Assembly (NCBI GenBank): GCA_049115495.1
Contig: JAGDZV010000011.1
Span: 310,001-374,000 of the forward strand
Length of the DNA stretch: 64,000 nucleotides
Direction of reading: 5' to 3'
Origin: JACPUW01 sp049115495
Lineage (GTDB): Bacteria > Bacteroidota > Bacteroidia > CAILMK01 > JACPUW01
In this document: positions 32,279 through 42,465 of the stretch, one piece after another
Numbering within the stretch: position 1 is the first letter of the stretch
Layout of the letters: every line of letters starts with the position of its first letter
Program-made: the position numbers and the translations under genes
The notes under the pieces: model-generated
The model's database searches: none
What the model was told of the DNA's origin: nothing
Seen by the model: the letters and a program-made list of their open reading frames with translations, nothing else

Positions 32279-35068
32279 TTAATGCGCTTCAAGCCAATTG
32301 GCTCCAAAACCTGCTTCTGCAAGTAAAGGAACCTTCAAAGTCATTGCACTACTCATTAGGCTCGTAACCAATTCTTTTAGTTCGTCTTTCTCCTGTTTAT
32401 GCGCATCAAAAAGCAATTCATCATGTACTTGTAAAATCATTCGCGATTTTAATTCACGCTTTTTCATTTCAGCTTGAATATTGATCATGGCAATTTTGAT
32501 CAGATCTGCCGCGGTTCCTTGTATGGGCGAGTTTACGGCGTTTCGTTCAGCAAAACCTTTTACTGTAAAGTTGGCTGAGTTTATATCACGTAAATAGCGT
32601 CTTCTTCCTGTAAGAGTTTCTACAAAGCCATGCTCTCTTGCATATTGCTTTATATCATTCATATAGTCTTTAAGACCAGAGTATTTGGCAAAGTATTGTT
32701 CTATGATTTCTTTGGCTTCGCTGCGTTTAATTCCTAGATTATCTGCTAGTCCAAATGCACCTTGGCCATATACAATTCCAAAGTTTACCGCTTTTGCACT
32801 TGAACGTTGATCTCTAGTAACTTCTTCAGGAGTTATTCCGTAAACCTTGGCCGCAGTTGCGGTATGGATATCCATGCCTGAGTTGAAGGCTTCTATCATA
32901 GCTTCGTCACCACTAATGCTGGCCACTATTCGCAATTCTACTTGGCTATAGTCTGCACTAAGTATTGCAAAATCTTCATTTCTAGCTGTAAATGCAGCTC
33001 TAACTTTCCTTCCTTTCTCAGTTCTAATAGGAATGTTTTGCAAGTTGGGTTTGTCAGAACTTAATCTTCCCGTTGCGGCAACAGCTTGGTTAAAGCTGGT
33101 GTGAATTCTACCTGTTTTTTCATTCACCATATTGGGCAGTGCATCAACGTAAGTTGACTTTAGCTTGGTTAACTGCCTGTAGTCTAAAATGTGAGCAACA
33201 ATATCATGCTTTGCACCAAGCTTTTGTAAGGTGCTTTCATCAGTTTTGTATTGGCCACTTTTCGTCTTTTTGGCCTTAGCGTCAAGTTTTAATCTATCAA
33301 AAAGTACTTCGCCCATTTGCTTTGGGCTATTAAGGTTAAATTCTTCACCAGCCAGTTCGTAAACCTTTTCCATTTGGCTGGCAATTTCTTGCTGTAGTTC
33401 ACCAGAGTACTCTTCTAAAAAGCCTTTATCAAGCTTAATGCCTTCCATCTCCATGTCGCTCAGTACATAAATAAGCGGGCACTCAATTTCAGAAAATACC
33501 TTCTGGCCATTTCGCTCTTTTACTTCTGGAGCAAATTTTTCTTTAAGCTGTAGCGTGATATCAGCATCTTCGCAAGCATAGTCGCTAATATCTTCAGGTT
33601 TAAGGTCTTTCATGCTGCCTTGCTTCTTGCCCTTTTTGCCTATTAAGGTTTCGATAGAAACAGGGGAGTAGCTTAGGTAATTCTCTGAGAGTAGATCCAT
33701 TCCATGTCGCCCATCGGGATCAATAATGTAGTGAGCCAACATGGTGTCAAAAAGCTTGGCCTTAATGTCAACACCTTTTTGACGCATTACCTGAATATCA
33801 TACTTAATATTTTGGCCAACTATAGTTTTGGTTTCATCTTCTAAAACCAGTTTAAAAGCATTTATAGTTTCTTGCCAGTTTTCAGCATCTTCATCAATGG
33901 GTACATACCAACCATTACCTGCTTTTGTAGAAAAACTCATTCCTACAATTTCACAAGTCAAAGGGTCAAGGCTCGATGTTTCTGTATCAAACGCGAATTC
34001 ATCAGTTTTCTCGAGTATGGCAACTAAATCTTTCATCTCACTTTCTGTAGATACCAGCTTGTAATCATGCTCAACATCTTTAATCGTTTTTAGTGATGTT
34101 GTTTCTTGTGTTTGAGCCGATGCATCATCATTTTCAAAAAGATTCATTTGGCTCATTTCAGGGCTCACTTTTTGGCCAGCTACGCTGAAATCTTTACCAA
34201 AAAATCGGGTTCCCAGTGTGCGGAATTCATATTTTGAGAAAAGCTCCTTTAGATCATCGTTTTTATAATTCTCAAGGAAATACGAATCAGGGTTATATTC
34301 AACCGGTGCTTCAAGATTAATAGTGGCCAATTGCTTTGAAAGCAAAGCTTGCTCCTTATTATTTTCTACGTTCTCTTTCTGTTTCCCTTTAAGCTCATGG
34401 GCGTGATCAAGCAGGTTTTCAACCGAATCGTATTGCCTTAATAGTTTTACAGCAGTTTTGGCACCAATACCTGGAATACCTGGAATATTATCAACCTTAT
34501 CGCCCATAAGACCAAGGATGTCAATTACTTGATCAATTCTTCTTATTTCCCATTTCTTCAAAGTTTCTTCGACGCCTAAAATTTCTGCAGGTTTTGGTGG
34601 TCTTGACGGCTTGTAATGAAAGATGTGTTCTTCTACCAACTGGGCAAAATCCTTGTCGGGAGTCATCATATACACGTCAAAATCGTTTTGGGCAGCTTTT
34701 TTGGCAAGCGTTCCAATTACATCATCAGCTTCCCAGTTTTCCATACCAATACAAGGGATGTTCATGGCTTCTAAAAGCTCATACATCATAGGTATTGCCG
34801 CTTTTATGTCTTCAGGTGTTTCTTGTCTACCGGCTTTATATTCAGGAAAAACATCATGCCTAAATGTCTTTCCACTCACATCTGTACACACGGCCAAATG
34901 TGTAGGCTTTTCTTTATTGATAATATCAAAAAGTGTTACTGTAAATCCATAAAGCGCCGAAGTATTTTGGCCTTTTGATGTAATTCTAGGATTATTAATA
35001 AATGCGTAGTAAGATCTAAAGATCAATGCCATTGCATCAAGCAGAAAGAGTTTTTTTTCTCGAGCCAT
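32279..35068 (-). CDS. polA: DNA polymerase I
   Basis: This 929-residue enzyme has all three domains: a 5'-3' exonuclease (1-290, ..DWEADDVIGTLAKKA-like, ..DKVDNIPGIPGIGAKTA..), a 3'-5' exonuclease (about 340-530) and a family A polymerase domain (560-929). In the 3'-5' domain the DxE motif ..EFAFDTETSSLDP.. is intact, so proofreading should be active, unlike Thermus or Bacillus-type Pol I. Motif A is ..LSADYSQVELRI.., motif B ..RSSAKAVNFGIVYGQ.. and motif C ..LQVHDELLFDA... The roles are Okazaki fragment processing and repair synthesis. Length is normal. Confidence 0.97.
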   Translation of the reverse strand: MAREKKLFLLDAMALIFRSYYAFINNPRITSKGQNTSALYGFTVTLFDIINKEKPTHLAVCTDVSGKTFRHDVFPEYKAGRQETPEDIKAAIPMMYELLEAMNIPCIGMENWEADDVIGTLAKKAAQNDFDVYMMTPDKDFAQLVEEHIFHYKPSRPPKPAEILGVEETLKKWEIRRIDQVIDILGLMGDKVDNIPGIPGIGAKTAVKLLRQYDSVENLLDHAHELKGKQKENVENNKEQALLSKQLATINLEAPVEYNPDSYFLENYKNDDLKELFSKYEFRTLGTRFFGKDFSVAGQKVSPEMSQMNLFENDDASAQTQETTSLKTIKDVEHDYKLVSTESEMKDLVAILEKTDEFAFDTETSSLDPLTCEIVGMSFSTKAGNGWYVPIDEDAENWQETINAFKLVLEDETKTIVGQNIKYDIQVMRQKGVDIKAKLFDTMLAHYIIDPDGRHGMDLLSENYLSYSPVSIETLIGKKGKKQGSMKDLKPEDISDYACEDADITLQLKEKFAPEVKERNGQKVFSEIECPLIYVLSDMEMEGIKLDKGFLEEYSGELQQEIASQMEKVYELAGEEFNLNSPKQMGEVLFDRLKLDAKAKKTKSGQYKTDESTLQKLGAKHDIVAHILDYRQLTKLKSTYVDALPNMVNEKTGRIHTSFNQAVAATGRLSSDKPNLQNIPIRTEKGRKVRAAFTARNEDFAILSADYSQVELRIVASISGDEAMIEAFNSGMDIHTATAAKVYGITPEEVTRDQRSSAKAVNFGIVYGQGAFGLADNLGIKRSEAKEIIEQYFAKYSGLKDYMNDIKQYAREHGFVETLTGRRRYLRDINSANFTVKGFAERNAVNSPIQGTAADLIKIAMINIQAEMKKRELKSRMILQVHDELLFDAHKQEKDELKELVTSLMSSAMTLKVPLLAEAGFGANWLEAH

Positions 35069-35227
35069 TGCTAAAAATTAAAGGAACGCCAAAGTAAAGG
35101 TAAATGAGGGATATGTTTAAAATTTAAAGGTCAAAGGGACGGGTTATGTTGAAACCGCACTGGTTTAAGCCAAAAAACAGATTGTAATTCACATTTTGAG
35201 CCAAGAGATGTAAAAGGACTTAAATGG

Positions 35228-35247
35228 TCACTAATATTATTTAGTGA
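35228..35247. promoter_or_regulatory. Inverted repeat upstream of the glycine-rich secreted protein
   Basis: Arms TCACTAA and TTAGTGA are perfectly complementary around six bases. The site lies about 70-90 bp before the ATG at 35316, in the 247-bp gap between polA and this gene. It may be an operator. A similar arm (ATCACT..AGTGAT) occurs at 61682-61700. Confidence 0.3.
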
Positions 35248-35315
35248 AAGACATAACACTGAAGTAACATACAATTATTTACTATTGTATTCTAATCTTT
35301 TGAAAAACTAGAGTA

Positions 35316-37655
35316 ATGTTTTTGACACACACAGCTCATTTTGGAGCAAGGCTTTTATTCTTATTCATTTTAGTGGCTTTTGGAAAACAAACGGTAAAGG
35401 CTCAAACTGCAGACCCAGGATTTGGTACGGGCAGTAGTCCTTTAGTAGTTCCAGCAAATACAACAATTTATGCAAATGAGAAACGTGCAAGTTGTACTGC
35501 AATAAGTTGGTATGGTCCAAGTCAAAGTGACAGATATTATTATGAAAATTTGGAAACCCAACATTTCGATCAAGGTGCTTGGCTTTTAATAATTAAAACA
35601 CATCATAATCCGGGAAAATTTAAACCACAGGATAATTACTTTTTCATGAAAGCTAGTAGCGTTGTACAGACTTCAGCTACAACCGGTTATATAACATATA
35701 CTACTGGATTTACAAGACCATTTCAACATTCTTCTGATGCCTATATTCAAATAATTCAAGTTGATGAATATGCAGGTGGAGGATCCATCGATGGAACTTT
35801 GACGGTTGATGATTTCGACCCTTTAAAAGGGCACGGTGGAATTTTATGTGTACTCATCGATGGTATACAAAAATTTGGGATAAATGGACGAGTTGATGTT
35901 AGTGGTGCCGCCAATTTTGCCGGGCAAGGTGGTATTGGTGGTACGGCTGGTGTTCATAGCGGTGCAGGTGCTATTGCGCAAACCACGATGAATTCAGAAG
36001 GGATTGATGCTACACCAATAACTGAAACTTATACTTCATCGGCTACTTTTGGAATTGAGTACAAAAATTTTGATTGCTTACCAACTGGCGGTATTGAAAC
36101 TGAAGATGGCGGTAATGGAACAGGTAAGTTCAAAGGTTCTAAAGCCACGGATCCTACTAATTTTGTTAAAATTAAAATTGATAATTACAATGATACATGT
36201 CTTACCGTAGGTACTAGCGGTAAAGGCGGCAATGGTGGATTATGGGGTGCAAGTGCAGGTGGTAATGGCGGATCGGGAGCAACGAATTGGTATAGTCCAC
36301 ACGTAGCAACAATAACTACAGAAGATAATTCCAGCGTTAAAAATGGAAAAGGTGGAAACGGAACTAATCCAACATTTTTATCTGGTTTTACAGATGCAAA
36401 TGCTGGTGATGGTGGTAATGGAGGAGCTGGAGGCGGAATTATTTACATGCGTGCACATAATTTTGATTGCCATCCAGGTGTAATTCACTTTATCTCTAAT
36501 GGAGAAAATGGTGAAGATGGTAAGCCTGGCCGGGGACAAGGTGGAAACGGCGGCCATAATGGCAAAGGAAGCGATGGTTTCTGCGACACAGATGGCAAAG
36601 GTGTTGGCAATGACGATTTAGTGCCACCGGGCGGCGATGGCGGAATTGGAAGAGGCGGAGATGGTGCCGATGGCGGTAGCGGCGGAAATGGTGGAGAACC
36701 AGGTGCTATTTGGCTGCTTTATCAATCTGGAAACACTCCAAGTTTTGATCAATCTAATTGTTTACAACAAAGTGGAATAGGAGGTACAAAAGGGCTTGGT
36801 GGCCCAGCAGGGGTAAATGGTGCCAAATACTCGTCGGTGGAAAATCTCACGAATTGTGATTGCGGTAGCAATGCAACAAAAACACCTAAAGATGAAAACA
36901 AAACACTTACTTGCCGTTGCCATGGTAACTTTAAGCGTTTAAGTGAAATGGAACCACAAGGTTATACACCCGATGGAGATCCAAAGTGGGTAAAGCCTGG
37001 TAGTAATGAGTATTGCTATTGGGATAAATCTAGAAACGTGCTTATTTGCTACCACGAAGAAGAAACAGGCCGCGGTACTGATAAAATAACTAGCGAGTGT
37101 GGTGAGTTTAATTGTAGTTGGGTAAACAATCTTTTTCACGATATACATTCCGATGATCCGGATTTTACCTTCGGTGGAGGAGAGTTGACCTTCTCTGGAA
37201 CAAATTATACGGACATTTCCTTTTCTTTTTTAACTGGAAAATTCAAGGATGATTTCTTCAATCAGGAATGTGAAAAAACTTGTAATGAAGATGATGCAAG
37301 TAATGAGCCCGGAAACTATGAACCACAGCCGGGTGAAGATGGACGAGATGGTAAGCCAGGCAAAGGAAGAACTCCTGTAATTACTTCAATTTCAGGAAGT
37401 ATTCCTGCCAGTATAGATGAAACTGAAAATGAAATGACAAACATTTATCCTAATCCTGTACAAGACGTATTAAATATTAAAGGTGAAATAGCGCTTGGAA
37501 GCAAATTCGAGATAATAAATATGAATGGCCAAGTTGTTTTAAGAGGAGATGTTAATAATGGAGTTATTGATGTTTCTGAACTTCAAAAAGGTGCTTATTT
37601 CATTAATTTGATAAATGGTTCAAAGAATAATAAAATACCATTTGCGAAAGAGTAA
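35316..37655 (+). CDS. Glycine-rich secreted protein with type IX (type A) sorting domain
   Basis: This 779-residue protein starts with a signal peptide (about 1-29, ..LFLFILVAFGKQTVKAQ). Residues about 190-500 contain many Gly-rich tracts (..GGNGGLWGASAGGNGG.., ..GRGQGGNGGHNGKG.., ..GGDGGIGRGGDGADGG..) interrupted by Cys and Asp/Asn, recalling PGRS or collagen-like stalks. Around 520-620 is a Cys-rich region. The C-terminus (about 705-779) is a type A sorting domain (..IYPNPVQDVLNIKG.. to the C-terminal ..GAYFINLINGS..), predicted to send the protein through the type IX system to the cell surface. It may be an adhesin or matrix component. The CHU_C-type gene starts 1 bp later. Confidence 0.88.
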   Translation: MFLTHTAHFGARLLFLFILVAFGKQTVKAQTADPGFGTGSSPLVVPANTTIYANEKRASCTAISWYGPSQSDRYYYENLETQHFDQGAWLLIIKTHHNPGKFKPQDNYFFMKASSVVQTSATTGYITYTTGFTRPFQHSSDAYIQIIQVDEYAGGGSIDGTLTVDDFDPLKGHGGILCVLIDGIQKFGINGRVDVSGAANFAGQGGIGGTAGVHSGAGAIAQTTMNSEGIDATPITETYTSSATFGIEYKNFDCLPTGGIETEDGGNGTGKFKGSKATDPTNFVKIKIDNYNDTCLTVGTSGKGGNGGLWGASAGGNGGSGATNWYSPHVATITTEDNSSVKNGKGGNGTNPTFLSGFTDANAGDGGNGGAGGGIIYMRAHNFDCHPGVIHFISNGENGEDGKPGRGQGGNGGHNGKGSDGFCDTDGKGVGNDDLVPPGGDGGIGRGGDGADGGSGGNGGEPGAIWLLYQSGNTPSFDQSNCLQQSGIGGTKGLGGPAGVNGAKYSSVENLTNCDCGSNATKTPKDENKTLTCRCHGNFKRLSEMEPQGYTPDGDPKWVKPGSNEYCYWDKSRNVLICYHEEETGRGTDKITSECGEFNCSWVNNLFHDIHSDDPDFTFGGGELTFSGTNYTDISFSFLTGKFKDDFFNQECEKTCNEDDASNEPGNYEPQPGEDGRDGKPGKGRTPVITSISGSIPASIDETENEMTNIYPNPVQDVLNIKGEIALGSKFEIINMNGQVVLRGDVNNGVIDVSELQKGAYFINLINGSKNNKIPFAKE

Positions 37656-37656
37656 T

Positions 37657-39435
37657 ATGAAGAAAGGCCTCATCAACATGGGGCTTTTACTTCTGTTTTT
37701 ACCTTCTTTTTCCCAAAATCTCATTACTAACCCCTCTTTAGATTGGAGAGACTGTGCAGCCTTGGCAATTGACGATGTTGAAGGTTGGTTTTCGAATAAA
37801 CGCGAATTTGAACTGCCAGGAACATATTTTAATGGTTGTATAGATGATAATGTTAGTTTTTATGTTGCACCCTATAAGGTTATGCCTTATCATGGGGAAT
37901 CGTATCTCAGGCAAGCGGCTCTTGAGGGTAGATTTGACGCTCCCAACCCGATGATGGTAGGAAATGAATTATTAAATTCACCTGATTCAGGTTTCATTTA
38001 TTATTTTTCAAATTATGCTTTGTCACATTATAACCTACGTGCCAAATCAATAGATCTAGTAGATAGAGTAAACGTAAAATTTTTAGAAGAAAAACCTGAT
38101 GAAAAGGTTTGGATAGTTGACCAACCCTTTTTTGGTACTTATGATTTGCGTTTTGATGGGTTTCGGTTAAAGGATACTATAAATTGGATAAAACAAGGCG
38201 GCTTTTATAAGGCCAATGGCACGGAGAAATTTTTTGTATATGGTTGCTTTGAACCCTTTGATAGTTTAGCGTTTGAGTTTTTTCATAATCCAAATAATCG
38301 AACGGATGGCGGGGTAGTGCAGCTACTTGACGCTTTTACATTAATACCTGTGCCCACCTTGCCAAAAGATACTGTATTGTGCGATGGCGATACCATAAAA
38401 CTAAAACCAAAATGCCCACCAAATGCATACTATGAGTGGTACAATGGGCAAAAAGGTGGGGTATTAGAAATTACAGAACCTGGCACTTATTGGGTAATGA
38501 ACTACAGTAAGTTTGATACTGTAAAACAAGAGATTGTAGTACGCCTGCAAGGTGCCAAGCCACAATTGCCAAATGTTAGCCTTTGTGGCAACGATTCAAT
38601 TAGGTTTAATGTGCGCAATCTATATAATGGGGCAAAGGTTAATTGGTTTGATAATGATACCAACACTATTAGGTCTTTTACAAATGCGGGTAATTATGCT
38701 TATAGAGCTGATATTTCTGGTTGTGTGGTATTTGATACTTTAACTATTAAAAAAATAGGTGCTCCTAAAAAGCTTGAGCCTAATTACAGCTTTTGTATTA
38801 CGTCACCAGAATTCATTTACACCAATAGTGCAAGTTTAGATTCGATTTATTGGCAAGGCAAAAAAAGCGTTGATAGCTTTACAACTACTGAAAGTGCTCA
38901 AGTATTTAGAAGAGTATTTATAGATTCTTGTGAGTTTATGGACTCAACTTCAGTAACTGTTTATCAGCCTAAATTGGTAAGTTCAATTGATACGCAATTA
39001 TGTTTAGGAAATAGAATTGAGTTTGACTTCGACACTTTTAATCTATTAGATATTTGGCCAGGTTATTTAAGTGTTCAAGACACTGGTATTTATCAAGTTG
39101 GATATTATGATGGCTGTGATACTTCAGCATTTGCAATTAATGTAGCAGAAAAGGAAAATTGCCAATGCCATATTTTTATTCCCACTGCTTTTAGCCCTAA
39201 CAATACTGCGCCAAACGATAGTTTCTATATTAGCGTAGATTGTGAAGTAATTGAACAAAATTTTGAAGTTTATAACCGCTGGGGGCAACAGGTTTATCAA
39301 TCATCTGAAAGCACCATTTGGTCGCCTACAGATATGCTATTAGGAGTTTACTATTACAAATGGACAGCCGTGTTAAATAATGAAGGTGAAAGACTAAATA
39401 TATTTAAATACGGCACCGTATTGGTATTGCAATAA
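37657..39435 (+). CDS. Secreted protein with gliding-motility (CHU_C, type B) C-terminal domain
   Basis: Start set at ATG 37657 (MKKGLINMGLLLLFLPSFSQ), which gives a standard signal peptide; upstream codons lie in the preceding gene. This 592-residue protein has an N-terminal domain with ..NLITNPSLDWRDC.. and ..GWFSNKREFELPGTYFNG.., then three or so Ig-like repeats, each with a Cys and a W/Y pattern (..YYEWYNGQKGG.., ..VNWFDNDTN.., ..SIYWQGKKS..). The last 90 residues are the CHU_C/gliding-motility domain: ..FIPTAFSPNNTAPNDSFYI.., ..FEVYNRWGQQVYQS.., ..LLGVYYYKWT... Type B domains are also secreted by the type IX system. It directly follows the glycine-rich gene, so the two are probably co-expressed. 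Confidence 0.88.
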   Translation: MKKGLINMGLLLLFLPSFSQNLITNPSLDWRDCAALAIDDVEGWFSNKREFELPGTYFNGCIDDNVSFYVAPYKVMPYHGESYLRQAALEGRFDAPNPMMVGNELLNSPDSGFIYYFSNYALSHYNLRAKSIDLVDRVNVKFLEEKPDEKVWIVDQPFFGTYDLRFDGFRLKDTINWIKQGGFYKANGTEKFFVYGCFEPFDSLAFEFFHNPNNRTDGGVVQLLDAFTLIPVPTLPKDTVLCDGDTIKLKPKCPPNAYYEWYNGQKGGVLEITEPGTYWVMNYSKFDTVKQEIVVRLQGAKPQLPNVSLCGNDSIRFNVRNLYNGAKVNWFDNDTNTIRSFTNAGNYAYRADISGCVVFDTLTIKKIGAPKKLEPNYSFCITSPEFIYTNSASLDSIYWQGKKSVDSFTTTESAQVFRRVFIDSCEFMDSTSVTVYQPKLVSSIDTQLCLGNRIEFDFDTFNLLDIWPGYLSVQDTGIYQVGYYDGCDTSAFAINVAEKENCQCHIFIPTAFSPNNTAPNDSFYISVDCEVIEQNFEVYNRWGQQVYQSSESTIWSPTDMLLGVYYYKWTAVLNNEGERLNIFKYGTVLVLQ

Positions 39436-39512
39436 ATTAGATTTTTAAAGAAAGGGTTACGTGGATGCCAACTTTTTAACCTTTCCACTTTTTAGTTTTT
39501 TATCGCGAGGCC

Positions 39513-42446
39513 CTAAAAAAGTGAACCCGCACCATCTTTAATCAGCTCAATTGGATTAAGCTTTTTAAGGTTTAGGGTAAAGGTTATTCTATCTAAAATG
39601 CCCACTTGGTTAAGGTCAAGAATGTCTTCAATCTCTTGCGAATAGAAAATGGGCATATTAATGGTAATCACATCCTTCCAAATTGATAATTGCAAGCCCA
39701 GCTCAAATTGCAATGGATCACTTAGAATAATGTTGTCAGGTAAATAAGCTGCGTTTGCCATAACTCTAAGTGGTGTGACAGGTAGCTGGGCTGAGATATT
39801 GGCAGCCAATAAACTTGTGCTGCTCGAGAAAATATTAATTGGCCCTGAAAATCCACCTTCGCCCCACATCATTTGCCTGCTGTAGAAACTGCTGGTGGCT
39901 GCTCTATCAATTATTAATTCGTCAAGTAAATAGTCATAATTACCAGCCCTATTGCTTAATCTAAAATTGTAAATACTTGCATAAGTAGCGCTTGAGTTTT
40001 GCAAGAAACTACCCGCGAAAACTCTAAAGCGTACGTCTTTATCTTCTTTATAAGGCAAACTTCCCTTTAGCTCGGCTCTGAATTGCGCCATGCCATCGCC
40101 ACCACGCAGGGCCAAGTTTACGTTGTAGGGGAGAGTTACTTTTTTATTGTTGAATTGATATGAACCTTCAATAAAAGTTTTCCAAAACTGCTCATAGGTT
40201 CTTCCTTGAGGGATGTTAAGGTTTCTGCTAATGGTTCTTAGCTTTAGTTCATGGCTTATATTATGCCTAAATCTAGGGCCAAACTTATAATGAATAAATG
40301 GCTGTATGCGTTTGTAATGAAACACTTTGGTAAACAAAGAGTCATTTTCAAATTCGTTGTATTCGATTCCGAAGCTTCTGGAAGTTAAGCCAATATGAAA
40401 GCGGTTTTTCCTGTTTTCAGTTTTCCAAAAATGGTTGTACTGCAAATTGCCCATCCAATTAAAATGGCCACTGCCAACACCATACATTGGTAATAAGCGG
40501 TACTCAAATTTTGGCTGAGGCAGTATTGGGTTCATAAACAAAATACCTAAAGAAAGATCATCGCTAGTATTGTACGCAAAAGATGGAATCATTACCATAT
40601 TGTGCTCTTCAGACTTATTTATCGGATTTAATGGTCTGAGTTTAAATGGTTTTTTATGATCTACAAAAAGGTAATTGCGCTCAGTGTTATTTTCAAATTC
40701 GGGCAGCTCAGCATTTAAAGTGGCCTTGCTAATTGGGTTTTGATGAATAATGGTGGTATCCTCTTTTACACCTTCAATCCATACGGTAGATAAGCCACTT
40801 CCACCTTGATCAAGAATGTTAAGTTGAAAAGGCGCAGCATATTCACCTGTGTTCTTTACGGTAATGTGTGCTTTTCCATCAATTTCTTTATGCTTTTTAA
40901 AATCATAATCGTAGTTGTGGTAAGTGCACATCATTTCATGAAAAAACCAATCAAGGTTTGCACCGCTTACCCTTTCAAATACTTCTTTGTAATCTTCGGG
41001 TCCAGGATGTCTGTATTTCCATTCATTAAACAAAGTATGCATGCAGCTATCCATCAATTCTTTGCCCAAATAGTTTTCTAAAAACAAAAGGTTTTCAGCG
41101 CTTTTGTAATATATGCTCATGCCATAATTTAGCTGATCGTATTGTGCTGAATGCAAGGCGCAAACCTGATCGTTGTGTCTTCGGCGCATATGTTGCAAAA
41201 TCAAACCTTGAATATTTTCGCTGAACTTGTCAAGCCCGCTTGTAGATTCGTTTTCTAAATAATATCGATTTTCATAGTATGAATTAAATCCTTCATCTAA
41301 ATAAGGAAACCTTCGTTCATTGGTACCAAGCATACCTTGAAACCAGTTGTGCCCAACTTCATGAAGAATTACACGTTTTGGTTCATCCATTCCGCCAGAA
41401 ATTACCGTTATGGTTGGGTATTCCATGCCACCTCCGGCGCTTAATGGGCCAGAAACAGCTTTAACCGTTTTATAAGGATAATTGCCAACTGCATTTGAGT
41501 AAAAGATTACACTTTGGCCAAGATAGTCGGTAGCGTTTTGCCATACTTCGGCTTCGTCAGGTGGATAAAAGGCCCATGTTTCTACAGTGTGCGTATCAAC
41601 TTTTACATAACTTTTTGAAATCAAATAATCTGGATTGGCAAACCAAGCAAAATCGTGAATATTCTTTTCGTGAAAATGAAGAGTTTTCATTTCCTCGCTG
41701 TCATCGTATAAAAAGTCGTATTCTCCTGAAAAATGACCTTTATTAGTAGCTTCAATTCTCTTTTCAAGCCAATCTATTTCACTGTCGGTAAGCAGGTTTC
41801 CCGTTGCACCTACGGCATAATTTTCAGGAACTGTAATGTAGACATTGTATTCACCAAATTCGTCAAAATATTCGCCTAGGTCAAGGTATGGCATTCGGTG
41901 CCAACCTTTCTCATCAAACTTTACAACTTTCGGAAACCATTGGGTTAGGCAATAGTGCTCGCCATCTCTGCCTAATCTTGAAAACATTTTTGGCACCAAT
42001 ACTTTAAATGTTGATTGTACTTTTATGCTAGCACCTGCTTGTAAAGGTGAATTGAGCTTTATACCACCAATTTCATTAAAGTCATCAAGATAATTTACTC
42101 GAACAGGAGCATCATTCAAGGTCATTTCAACATCGTACATTTTGCCCATCTCATCATCTTTAGCAAACCTAAATGTTAAATTTCCTACATTTTCTTGCTG
42201 TTGGGCAAATGGTGTTTTCTTGTTGCTGTAAGCATTTGGCCAAAAATGAAAATAAAGAGAATCAAGCGCTAGATTTGAGTTATTGGTGTAATTCAGTTCA
42301 AGTTTACCTGTAAGTGTATGTGTTTGTGGGTCAAGACTTACCTGAATTAAGTAGTCGGCTTTTTGTTGCCATTTTTGGCCCTTCACCCCTGAAATTGAAA
42401 GTAAAAACGTAAGCGTAATTATCGATAAAAACGTAAGGTTTCTCAT
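39513..42446 (-). CDS. M1-family metallopeptidase with probable C-terminal outer-membrane barrel
   Basis: This 977-residue protein begins with a signal peptide (about 1-23). The M1 domain spans about 25-560: GGGMEYP (338-344) in place of GAMEN, zinc ligands His362 and His366 (HEVGHNWFQG), and Glu385 (..FPYLDEGFNSYYE..). The last 350 residues have repeated aromatic-rich amphipathic strands (..HFNWMGNLQYNHFW.., ..RFHIGLTSRSFGIEY.., ..FRVFAGSFLQNSS.., ..ISAQLPVTPLRVMANAAYLP..) and look like an outer-membrane beta-barrel. This would anchor the peptidase at the surface. Its start codon lies 19 bp from that of the divergent TPR gene. M1 aminopeptidases trim N-terminal residues from peptides. Confidence 0.85.
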   Translation of the reverse strand: MRNLTFLSIITLTFLLSISGVKGQKWQQKADYLIQVSLDPQTHTLTGKLELNYTNNSNLALDSLYFHFWPNAYSNKKTPFAQQQENVGNLTFRFAKDDEMGKMYDVEMTLNDAPVRVNYLDDFNEIGGIKLNSPLQAGASIKVQSTFKVLVPKMFSRLGRDGEHYCLTQWFPKVVKFDEKGWHRMPYLDLGEYFDEFGEYNVYITVPENYAVGATGNLLTDSEIDWLEKRIEATNKGHFSGEYDFLYDDSEEMKTLHFHEKNIHDFAWFANPDYLISKSYVKVDTHTVETWAFYPPDEAEVWQNATDYLGQSVIFYSNAVGNYPYKTVKAVSGPLSAGGGMEYPTITVISGGMDEPKRVILHEVGHNWFQGMLGTNERRFPYLDEGFNSYYENRYYLENESTSGLDKFSENIQGLILQHMRRRHNDQVCALHSAQYDQLNYGMSIYYKSAENLLFLENYLGKELMDSCMHTLFNEWKYRHPGPEDYKEVFERVSGANLDWFFHEMMCTYHNYDYDFKKHKEIDGKAHITVKNTGEYAAPFQLNILDQGGSGLSTVWIEGVKEDTTIIHQNPISKATLNAELPEFENNTERNYLFVDHKKPFKLRPLNPINKSEEHNMVMIPSFAYNTSDDLSLGILFMNPILPQPKFEYRLLPMYGVGSGHFNWMGNLQYNHFWKTENRKNRFHIGLTSRSFGIEYNEFENDSLFTKVFHYKRIQPFIHYKFGPRFRHNISHELKLRTISRNLNIPQGRTYEQFWKTFIEGSYQFNNKKVTLPYNVNLALRGGDGMAQFRAELKGSLPYKEDKDVRFRVFAGSFLQNSSATYASIYNFRLSNRAGNYDYLLDELIIDRAATSSFYSRQMMWGEGGFSGPINIFSSSTSLLAANISAQLPVTPLRVMANAAYLPDNIILSDPLQFELGLQLSIWKDVITINMPIFYSQEIEDILDLNQVGILDRITFTLNLKKLNPIELIKDGAGSLF

Positions 42447-42465
42447 AGTGTTTTAAGCACTTGTA

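Noticed and set aside
36200..36720. Repeated GGTGGTAATGG-like DNA in the glycine-rich gene as a CRISPR array or tandem repeat
   Set aside because: The repetition follows Gly codons in a long open frame, the units vary in length and spacing, and there are no constant repeats with unique spacers.
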